Shown one piece after another: positions 24,768-34,219 of a stretch of 64,000 nt of DNA (position 1 is its first letter; each line of letters starts with the position of its first letter). Source of the stretch: Arenicola marina (taxonomy: Eukaryota > Annelida > Polychaeta > Arenicolidae); NCBI GenBank assembly GCA_964019135.1, contig OZ025263.1:16283123-16347122 (forward strand), written 5' to 3'. A program made the position numbers and the translations under genes. Below the pieces are notes generated by a model. The model saw only the letters and a list, made by a program, of their open reading frames with translations, had not been told where the DNA came from and did not search any database.

Positions 24768-27700
24768 CTAATGGAGTTGGTTATTTAATTGCCCCAACAC
24801 ACGCAGCGTCAACTCGCGTAACGTCTGAAAATGAATGGAAGGAAGCCGATAAGTCACCTGGTTGGAAGGTTAAGTCAGCAAGTGTCAAACACTTACTATA
24901 CAATAACATATATCAAAGACTGGTTGCAATGATTGAAAGCTAATATCGAGTAGAAAAGTCATTATGTCAAACGATACAGCGCGTAGGGATAAAATTCCTA
25001 ATTGAAAATTTACGTGAGGCTTGCACTGTATTTACCTGAGGCTTGCACTGTATTTAGCTGAGGCTTGCACTGTATTTACGTGAGGCTTGCAGTGTATTTA
25101 CCTGAACCTTGCAGTGTATTTACCTGAGGCTTGCTGTGTAATTACCTGAGGCTTGCACTGTATTTACCTGAGGCTTGCACTGTATTTGCCTATGGCTTGC
25201 AGTGTATTTACCTGAGGCTTGCAGTGTATTTACCTGAGGCTTGCACTGTATTTACCTGAGGCTTGCACTGTATTTGCCTATGGCTTGCAGTGTATTTACC
25301 TGAGGCTTGCTGTGTATTTACCTGAGGCTTGCTGTCTATTTACCTGAGGCTTGCTGTGTATTTACCTGAGGCTGGCAGTGTATTTACCTGAGGCTGGCAG
25401 TGTATTTACCTGAGGCTTGCAGTGTATTTAACTGAGGCTGGCAGTGTATTTACCTGAGGCTTGCAGTGTATTTACCTGAGTCTTGCAGTGTATTTACCTG
25501 AGGCTTGATGATTGCAGTGTATTTACCTGAGGCTTGCAGTGTATTTAGCTGAGGCTTGCACTGTATTTACGTGAGGCTTGCAGTGTATTTACCTGAACCT
25601 TGCAGTGTATTTACCTGAGGCTTGCTGTGTAATTACCTGAGGCTTGCACTGTATTTACCTGAGGCTTGCACTGTATTTGCCTATGGCTTGCAGTGTATTT
25701 ACCTGAGGCTTGCAGTGTATTTACCTGAGGCTTGCACTGTATTTACCTGAGGCTTGCACTGTATTTGCCTATGGCTTGCAGTGTATTTACCTGAGGCTTG
25801 CTGTGTATTTACCTGAGGCTTGCTGTCTATTTACCTGAGGCTTGCTGTGTATTTACCTGAGGCTGGCAGTGTATTTACCTGAGGCTGGCAGTGTATTTAC
25901 CTGAGGATTGCAGTGTATTTAACTGAGGCTGGCAGTGTATTTACCTGAGGCTTGCAGTGTATTTACCTGAGTCTTGCAGTGTATTTACCTGAGGCTTGAT
26001 GATTGCAGTGTATTTACCTGAGGCTTGCAGTGTATTTACCTCAGGCTTGCTGTGTATTTACCTCAGGCTTGCAGTGTATTTACATCAGGCTTGCAGTGTA
26101 TTTGCCTGAGGCTTGCAGTGTATTTACCTGATGATTGCACTGCAATTACCTAAGGCATGAGGCGTGCACTCTCATTACCTGAGTCGTGCACTCTCATTAC
26201 CTGAGGCTTGAAGTGTATTTACCTGATGCTTGCGGTGTATTCATCTGAGGCGTGATGATTGCAGTGTATTTACCTCAGGCTTGCAGTGTATTTACCTGAG
26301 GCTTGCGGTGTATTTACCTGAGGCTTGCGGTGTATTTACCTGAGGCTTGCGGTGTATTCACCTGAGGCGTGAGGCGTGCATTATCATTACCTGAGGCTTG
26401 CAGTACTCCTCCAGCCAGCTGAAGACGCAGCCAGACAGCTCCGCGAAGTTCGCCACTGATATGGAGGCGTTAAACGACTGGAACAAGTTGTCCATCACTT
26501 GCTGAAACTGTAACGCCAAAGGCACCAGTTAAACAAGCCTGTGATTGACCCCTCACAAAAAATAGGGATAAAGTAGGGCTACTTGTGCCAGAAAAGTAGG
26601 GGAAAATATAGGGAAAGGCGGGGACTGCAGGAAAAAAAAGTAGGGCATTCTGATGAAACTTAGCTATGCCTTTTCTGCTTATTTACTTATAGAGATGACT
26701 TTTACCATTACCACAGGATGAATCACTTATCACTTTGAGACCAGGCCAGATAACATGCATTCCAGTATCACAGAGTAGGTATTACGCAGAATAATACCTA
26801 CTCTATAATATCTACTCTGTGCCAGTACCAAATGTCATAGGTCATCGGGCATCAATCAGACCATTGTAGCGTGATCCTGATGTACCTGGTTTCCTTCATT
26901 CAATGGGGGCCTTGCATGCCATTTGGTTATATCTTTCCGAAATCTTTCCGAAAAAGTTGTGAACAAGTAGGGACAAAATGAAAACGTGGTGAAAGAAAGT
27001 AGGAAAGTAGAGTGAACCTAAAAAAAAAAGCAGTAACAAAATATGAAAGTAGGGATCAATCGAAGGCCTGTAATATAACACTCATTATAACATTTCACGG
27101 GATTTTCGGAACATTTGAAGTTCATATGATCTACATTCATGAAGTTGAGTTAGACGAACATGACACAATGCACCGGGCCAATGAAACAGACCCTAGATTC
27201 TCCACTCACGACAAGTGGTATATAAGCCACCATAGTCATACGCCAGTACCGAACTCACGACAGACCTCACATCTGAAAATAGACTACCGGTAACTTCCCA
27301 CTTAGCCATTAGGGGCGGCCCCAACTTACCACTTGGAACTTGACCTCGTCGGACACTTGGTTCTGTCCGTGTTGTGGGGTATTCTGATGGGCCTTCACGA
27401 TGTGCTCGTAGTTCCTGGAGGGACCACAACACGCCAGTCACACTCCATTTTCACACTCACTCATTATTCGTCAAATAATATCCCACACAAAGACTGGGCC
27501 ACCAAATCAGTACCTGTACTGTTCGCGTTAAGAAATCGTATTTACCTGAGGCGTCATGATTGGCAACTCCCAATTCACACTCAAGTCATTATTCGTCAAA
27601 TATATAATATCCCACACAAAAGTTGGGTCACAAAGTCAGTACCGATAATGTTCGCGTTAAGAAATCGACAGATATTCACTCATTGTTCGTCAAAAGTTAT

Positions 27701-30700
27701 TCCTAAAAAAATGGTAGGGTCACAAAGTTGTTATTGCTAGCTTCGTGAAATCGAAAGAGATTTTTATATTTTGATTTAAAAATTGAAAAACAAATTTTGC
27801 ACCATTCGCTTTAAGCTATAAAAATATAACTTAAAAATATGCAATTTTGATATTACGAGTTCAAACTAGTTTAATTTTTTACTTATTTAAAATATTTTCA
27901 TTCACCATTTGGGCTAACGAAAATAGTACCGTTTATTTTCATGATTAAAATATGTATTGTGCTATACTTACGCTTTCATAATCTTGAGGGCCATCACTTC
28001 CTTTCGCAAGCTGTCTAGGTCTTCTTCAGATTTCTTCTTCTGCTGCTGGAGATACTGTATGTAGTCGATAGCTGTCAAAGGCAAAGAACAAACACTGTAA
28101 CGACATTTAAGTACTATATTCCACCAACGGACTTTCAAAAATTGCCCATATGCCTTAGATATATATCCACAGTTGTTCTCGACCTAACAATTGGCATGCC
28201 GTTTTGAGGAGGATATGTGTTTGCCTAGGTGATTTGCATAGTCTTTCCGCCAAAGCAATGGCCGATTGTTCTACAAGAAAGGTGCTTGTGAATCATAATT
28301 TTAGTGCACGAAAGTCGTTCTTTGTCTGATTACTGTTACTACGCATTATACAGACACGTCCTCACATTTCTGTAGAATTGTAGCCTTGCTCATCTTCTGC
28401 GAAGCCAAACTCTCTGGCTGTTGGCACATGGGAACGATGGTCTGGAGCTCGTCATAACCTTTCTGTAGCACACCAATAAAACAGTATCGTCAGCGACAGG
28501 GAACAGCTACACCTTATATTGCACACACCAGTGACCAGTAACAGCTACACCTTATATTGTATACACCAGTGACCAGTAACAGCTACACCTTATATTGCAC
28601 ACACCAGTGACCAGTAACAGCTACACCTTATATGGTATACACCAGTGACCAGTAACAGCTATACCTTATATTGCATACACCAGTAACCAGTAACAGCTAC
28701 ACCTTATATTGCACACACCAGTGACCAGTAACAGCTACACCTTATATCGTATAAACCAGTGACCAGTAACAGCTACACGTTATATGGTATAAACCAGTGA
28801 CCAGTAACAGCTACACGTTATATGGTATAAACCAGTGACCAGTAACAGCTACACGTCATATGGTATAAACCAGTGACCAGTAACAGCTACACGTTATATG
28901 GTATAAACCAGTGACCAGTAACAGCTACACGTTATATTGTATAAACCAGTGACCAGTAACAGCTACACGTCCTATGGTATACACCAGTGACCAGTAACAG
29001 CTACACCGTATATGGTATAAACCAGTGACCAGTAACAGCTACACGTTATATCGTATAAACCAGTGACCAGTAACAGCTACACGTTATATGGTATACACCA
29101 GTGACCAGTAACAGCTACACGTTATATGGTATACACCAGTGACCAGTAACAGCTACACGTTATATCGTATACACCAGTGACCAGTAACAGCTACACGTTA
29201 TATCGTATACACCAGTGACCAGTAACAGCTACACGTTATATGGTATACACCAGTGACCAGTAACAGCTACAAGTTATATCGTATACACCAGTGACCAGTA
29301 ACAGCTCCACGTTATATCGTATACACCAGTGACCAGTAACAGCTACACGTTATATCGTATAAACCAGTGACCAGTCCCAGCTACACGTTATATTGTATAC
29401 ACCAGTGACCAGTAACAGCTACACGTTATATCGTATACACCAGTGACCGGTAACAGCTACACGTTATATCGTATACACCAGTGACCAGTAACAGCTACAC
29501 GTTATATTGTATACACCAGTGACCGGTAACAGCTACACGTTATATTGTATACACCAGTGACCAGTAACAGCTACACGTTATATCGTATAAACCAGTGACC
29601 AGTCCCAGCTACACGTTATATCGTATACACCATTGACCGGTAACAGCTACACGTTATATTGTATACACCAGTGACCAGTAACAGCTACACGTTATATCGT
29701 ATACACCAGTGACCAGTAACAGCTACACGTTATATTGTATACACCAGTGACTAGTAACAGCTACACGTTATATTGTATACACCAGTGACCGGTAACAGCT
29801 ACACGTTATATGGTATACACCAGTGACAGGGAACAACCATAGTTATGTCCACACCAGTGACAAAGCGTAGAAGTTATATTGTCCATATCAAGGACAGATT
29901 AAGACAACATATTAAGAAGGCCTGGACCCTTTGGTGAGGGGAGCAATGTGGAAAATCCCCTCTCCACTGGACCAAAACACGATGTCAAGTACAAAACAGG
30001 GGGAAGGGGGGGGGGGCACATCTTAAAAGGCGTACAGTTACCCTTGAAAACAGCATCCTCGCTCAAAACAAGGTGGTGGGGTTGTGGGGATCCAGACAAA
30101 ACGCTCTTATCTTCCCCTGGATCCGCACATGGGTCGGTTAAGATGGAGTTGAAGAATGTCATGGCGAGTACATGTATTATATCAAGCCATGGTTCCTATC
30201 TCTTGTTAAGGAGAAGTGACTTGACACCCCAGGCCATGGCGAGTACATGTGTCATATTAAGCCATGGTGGCTCTGCAGGTCATGGCGAGTACATATTGGA
30301 CTGACCTTGATGGCGTCCCTCCGCTTCTGTTCGGCGTGAGTGTGCGCCTCACGACGCCGGTCTTTGTACGTGGGCGTCGGCTTCGTGCTGTCTGAGTCCT
30401 CGTCATCTGGAGAACACAGCAGCAACATTACACGGACGCCTTTTTCAGAGAAACAGACGGGGGGGGGGGCTTAGTCGGCCAAAATCGCCCACCATTTACA
30501 TGGTAACTTTAATCGACTAAGCCCCGTAGTCGGCTAAACTGCGTTCGTGAAATCCGCCACTGATTGAGTTTGTGGTATCCCTAATATACCACAATGGCTG
30601 TAAACGACCATTTCGTATCAACTATTTGTGGCTATTATCGATTCGTACTCTGTGCGTGTTTTTGCCGTCATTCTTCGTCCTAAGGGGAAGCGAACGTTAC

Positions 30701-32382
30701 TGCTTTAGGCTGTATTTGTAGACATGAAGGCTGACTTGAGCCATAATTGATGCATGGGATTTCTGCATGTTCAACTTGCGGCGCAATAGATGATACATAT
30801 CATTTTCAGTTGGTAATCGGGTTAACCAGGTTTTATATCGTTAGATTAGCAAGTCCGTAACAATTGCATCTTGACGCGACCGTCTTGCTAATGTATCTTA
30901 ATCACTTTACATGGATTTATTTTCATTCCCCGCTCATCGTAACAAAGTTCTGTGTACTACGTCATCGATTTGTGTTTATGTAGTCTACTGGTTTAATGCA
31001 ACATGTTGAGGACATCAAGCAAGGACCAGGCAACGAAACACAATGGTAGGCCTAAGTAATCTTGTACTAATCAATACCATATTCTTAGTCTTCAGTAGAA
31101 CCGCCGTTGCTTATTAATGCGGAGTGCAGTTGCAGGCCCGGGGAGGCAGGCCACGCCACGCGGTGCGCATGCGCAGGACTCCTGCCGCCGTCGAGCGGTG
31201 CCGTGTGCAAGGCGGTGCCAGAGTGTAGGTTTTCATGAAGAAGTTAGCTGAGACGCGTTATTACGCATCGGCGATTCTAGGGCACCTGGGCGGTCGGTCG
31301 GCAGGTGCGCACACACCACTAGGCATTACAACGCAACAGCGGTTTGTAGGATTGTCCGATGGATTTGCAGCTTTGGTTGGTTTAAGTTATACGATTCGTA
31401 ACGCGGCATTTACGCTTATGGCTGAATAAGCATATCTGTAATCGACAGAGCTTACCGCAGTCATCGCAACGGTGACCTGTCGATAGATCCTGGTTTGTGC
31501 TCGCTGGTGGATGCCTAGATTGGCGTTTCAAGTCCAGTTTCACAAACCAAAGCCCGTCGTGGTGGGCCATGCCGTCACGCACGATACATGCCCATCCCCT
31601 CTTTTGGGATGCCAGATCCTCCCAAGAATCTGGATCAATGCCGAAAGCCTTCATGTCCCGCTCAGAAACATCATTAAACCTAAGCTTTGGCCGTCCAATT
31701 GGCCTTATGCCGTCGGCAAGTTCACGATAGCATACCATGTTATAAATGTAGATCTATAGGAACAATACTCCGCCAGGGACACTGTTTGGATAGCTATGTT
31801 TCCTCACATTTAACTTTCACTACTCGACCCTATAAGACCCCGTCAGCGCATGAACGCATGAACAATTAAAAGCGTAATAAAGACGTCATCGTTACCAGTG
31901 TTGTGTGCGGACGACGCTGACGAACAGCTGATGGCGTGAGGAATGGATCCGGTACTACTGGTGCGAGACCCAAAGGTGAAGGCCGTGCCGCCTGTCGGGC
32001 TGGTCTCCAGCTGTCCGGCCAACATCTCTAGGACATCTGCAAGAAATTTCCAAAAGAACAAACGTTGATTAACAGCGGAATACGTATTATTATTAAAACA
32101 TGTTAAAATTCGCTCCTTAAAGTTTGTTTGAAGACAGAAAATTTGACGAAAACAAGCAGGAATATTTTATTTCAACCTGTCTTAGACATTGCGTGTATTG
32201 TGACGAAAATTGCTCAAACGGCACAGGATACGATCATTAATGCAAACGATTACAATATGGCGCACCGTACGAATAATATACTTTATTTATGTATTATACA
32301 AGAAACGTATAATCGAGTGGCAGTGCAAACACTCACTGGCATCCACCGCGGACGGGTCGCTGCCAAAATCGCACACTTCCAT
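24768..32382 (-). CDS. MLX: MLX, Max-like protein X (bHLH-zipper), 8 coding exons
   Basis: Exons in coding order: 32337-32382, 31896-32036, 30306-30406, 28366-28462, 27972-28071, 27330-27414, 26391-26507, 24768-24824. They sum to 744 nt (247 aa plus TAG) with all phases consistent. MLX is the obligate partner of MondoA/ChREBP, binding CACGTG-type elements in glucose and energy response. Regions: Ser/Thr-rich N-part, acidic NTDDEDSD; basic region RRREAHTHAEQKRRDAIKKG (H84, E88, R91-R92); helices through YDELQTIVP and SQKMSKATILQKSIDYIQYL; zipper-like QQQKKKSEEDLDSLRKEVM; C-terminal dimerisation/cytoplasmic domain about 185-247 with FQQVMDNLFQSFNASISVAN, CVFSWLEEYCKPQ and TLRELTLRVLGQLNNQLH, very close to vertebrate MLX. 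The chosen ATG (32380-32382) sits 12 nt inside an exon after TTTCAG, so a longer N-terminus from upstream exons remains possible. Three introns carry notable arrays or elements described separately. Confidence 0.95.
25010..26390 (-). repeat. 22-bp minisatellite derived from the MLX exon-7 end and its 5' splice site, about 60 copies
   Basis: On the gene strand the unit is TGCAAGCCTCAGGTAAAT plus ACAC. The real exon ends TGCAAGCCTCAG at 26391 and its intron starts GTAATG. The array begins at that junction and fills most of the 1.57-kb last intron, so dozens of copies of Cys-Lys-Pro-Gln|GTAAAT follow the true donor. Part of the array is duplicated at higher order, with period 491 bp (25055 matches 25546). 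Two insertion variants with ATGATTGC recur at the same higher-order position. Units near the exon are the most variable. Confidence 0.95.
26508..27329 (-). other. MLX intron 6
   Basis: No coding sequence. It contains a strong hairpin at 26772-26804 and A-rich stretches. The gene-strand donor is GTAAGT and the acceptor GGCGTTACAG. Confidence 0.7.
26772..26804. repeat. Perfect 13-bp inverted repeat with 7-nt loop
   Basis: AGAGTAGGTATTA and TAATACCTACTCT are separated by CGCAGAA. A third partial copy (ATCTACTCTGTGCC) follows. It may be a small hairpin or the relic of a MITE inside the MLX intron. Confidence 0.6.
27415..27971 (-). other. MLX intron 5
   Basis: AT-rich. It includes three diverged copies of a segment with CACTCATTATTCGTCAAATA followed by CCCACACAAAG and AAGAAATCG, at about 27460, 27580 and 27675. 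No exon. Confidence 0.6.
28490..29850 (-). repeat. 38-bp minisatellite, about 36 copies, abutting a MLX splice acceptor
   Basis: The + strand unit is ACACCAGTGACCAGTAACAG followed by CTACACGTTATATCGTAT. The array fills most of MLX intron 3, and its last, degraded unit ends roughly 25-30 nt before the acceptor of the exon at 28366-28462, in the branch-point and polypyrimidine region. Sub-variants (TATATGG, TATATCG, TATATTG) are mixed along the array. Confidence 0.95.
31129..31230. promoter_or_regulatory. CpG-rich block with NRF1 palindrome, possible internal promoter
   Basis: Dense CpG in an otherwise AT-rich intron, with TGCGCATGCGCA at 31164-31175, a perfect NRF1 consensus. Vertebrate MLX has isoforms differing at the N-terminus, so an internal promoter upstream of the bHLH exons would be plausible. 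No TATA box or initiator is evident. Confidence 0.35.
31400..31740 (-). mobile_element. Non-LTR retrotransposon (LINE), 3'-terminal ORF2 fragment
   Basis: The frame reads ELADGIRPIGRPKLRFNDVS, then RDMKAFGIDPDSWEDLASQK and a C-terminal CDDCGKLCRLQICLFSHKRK. This GRPKLRF ... DPDSWE ... zinc-knuckle (C-x2-C-x8-H-x3-4-C like) ending is typical of the C-terminus of many animal LINE ORF2 proteins. Only the tail is present, 5'-truncated, in the same orientation as MLX. Confidence 0.75.
32037..32336 (-). other. MLX intron 1 (between the first two recognised coding exons)
   Basis: 300 bp, AT-rich; donor GTGAGT, acceptor TTTCTTGCAG. Nothing else is seen in it. Confidence 0.7.
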
Positions 32383-32394
32383 CGTGTCAGTGAG

Positions 32395-33589
32395 CTGAAA
32401 GGACGAAAAACATTTGTAACTGGTCATTGTTCCACCAGTGTGCCTGCGATACAGCCGTGACGACTACCGATAAGCGATGGCCGCGTCCACCTCTCGCATC
32501 AGTTAAGGGGACAAGTGGTAGTTATCCCAAGGTTTGGTCTGCCTGTCCATCTCCCGGGGATCAACGTCAACGAGCGAACGAGAGAACTGCAGGTCTTAGT
32601 GGTACTCGCTATCCAAATATTCGATATTCTCAACGCCATTCCAGAATCGTCACTAGAAACGCTCCACATAGAAAACCAAACACGTCATGTGAATCCATTC
32701 ATGCAACTTGACGAGCGTCTGGTATGTTTATCTCATCCGATGTGATATACTATCACTCAGGCTGCTGCTCAAATAGATATAAGCTTATCTCGCCAAACGA
32801 GGAAAATGTTGATGTTTGGGGGTGGCGTCACCACATCCGGATCGATAGAACGACTGCGAGCCCTGTAAAACCACCCCGTTCAGAAACGTATGACCCATTT
32901 CGCGAAATGTTTCAGTCCCAAAGACGATATATATAGAATAATGCAAGTGGGAAAGCATGCGGTAGCGAGACAGCAGAGCCAGGCCAATCTACGGATAGCC
33001 TACGCAGAACTCTCCATACAGATATTTGCCGCCACTTAAAGCAAGTCTGCTTAGCAGGCCTATGCTGAAATAAAATATTGCCATTAACATTTAACAGAAC
33101 CATAACATGTGCTTAATTAACGCAACGGTAAATGTTGCAGAAAAAATATTTTTTGCTTGCCATTTAACTGCCAGTTGGAAGCTATGTGCGCTACGTCACA
33201 GGTGTGTATATAACTGATTTATTGCACCATTTTAGGGATACTGAGCAGACCCCAGGCGATGAATTTTAGTGATAAAACAGATAGTTCTCGCACTAGTCAG
33301 GCCATAAGATGTTAACATGTTAAGACATTAATTGTTTAACATAGGGTTAACATATCGGAATCGATGTGAATATTTAAGTTTGGCTCTCAGTTATTTGGCC
33401 CAAACCGTCCACGAACAGTACATTTCCGGGTCTGCTGTCGATGCCATATTCTAACCTGCATGAAGGGCTTAACTATAAGTACGTAGCGGCGGTAGCCTAG
33501 CGTAACGATTGAGGAAATGCTGAAAAACCACCTCCATCAAAAACCAACACGCAGAAGTGACGGTCGGTTATATGTGTATGAGCCACACC
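32395..33589. other. Region upstream of the first recognised MLX coding exon
   Basis: Likely a 5' intron of MLX, because a TTTCAG acceptor precedes the exon. No upstream exon could be assigned and no domain is recognised. Confidence 0.4.
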
Positions 33590-33760
33590 CCGTCTGAACC
33601 CGGACGCAGGAGAGGGCGGGGCTTAAGGTGGCCCTGGTTCACCAAGCCTCGCCATGGCAACCGCGCTACCGTGGCACTGACGCCCAACGCGCCAACCATG
33701 CAGTGGTAGAGCCCATGCGCTCGGACGCTGACTGGACGCCGGAGAACGCCAGTCGATGCT
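33590..33760 (-). promoter_or_regulatory. CpG-rich block with GC box, candidate MLX promoter
   Basis: CpG-dense segment with GAGGGCGGGGCTTAAGG (an Sp1/KLF-type GC box) and CGCCATGGCAACCGCG (an RFX-like half-site). It lies about 1.2 kb upstream of the first recognised MLX coding exon on the coding strand side. The promoter role is inferred from composition and place only. Confidence 0.3.
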
Positions 33761-34036
33761 GCGGAGCTAGTGTTGTGTGTCACTTGCGGTTCACACACGT
33801 TACGAAACCTCCAAGTCGCATTTGGACCACACTTTGGCGGCGATATAGACATAACTATGTTCATATATAGCGTTTTTTTATGTCGATCGCCGGCGGCGTT
33901 TCATCGATTAGTTTCATAATGACACACAATGGGTGTGTTCGGGGGAGGGGGGCAGGAGAGAAACGTGCAGACACCTTATTGTACATGGAATATGGCTGTG
34001 TGCAAAAGACAAAGAATCCGGAATCTGCAGCGAACA

Positions 34037-34141
34037 TAGCCTGAAAATTCAGACGTTACAGTTTAGACAGTCGGATTATAAAGGACTGTTACAGCCACTC
34101 CCATTAGACTAAGCTGGTTGTAACGTCGAAAGTTCAGGCTA
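34037..34141. mobile_element. MITE, copy 2 of the TAGCCTGAA family
   Basis: The left end TAGCCTGAAAATTCAGACG and the right end (reverse complement TAGCCTGAACTTTCGACG) form inverted repeats that continue with GTTACA on both sides. It shares termini with the element at 23113-23232; the interior differs. Confidence 0.6.
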
Positions 34142-34219
34142 CAGTAACCCATACGACATGAACACCAACGCCAAGCTACTTCATTACAAAACACTGTAAT
34201 TGTACCCAATTCGACCAGT

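Larger units (their letters stand above)
30407..31895 (-). other. MLX intron 2 with CpG-rich block and LINE fragment
   Basis: The donor is GGTAACG and the acceptor TTCTCCAG. It holds a G tract near 30459-30469, a CpG-rich block with an NRF1 palindrome (31129-31230) and the 3' end of a LINE (31400-31740). No other exon is seen. Confidence 0.6.

Noticed and set aside
24564-24788. Open frame on + over the last MLX exon
   Set aside because: Antisense shadow; the - strand TLRELTLRVLGQLNNQLH with stop is the true exon.
29899-30304. Open frames on both strands near a G-rich tract
   Set aside because: In MLX intron 3 directly before exon 3, with no homology; they contain several copies of a CATGGCGAGTACATGT phrase.
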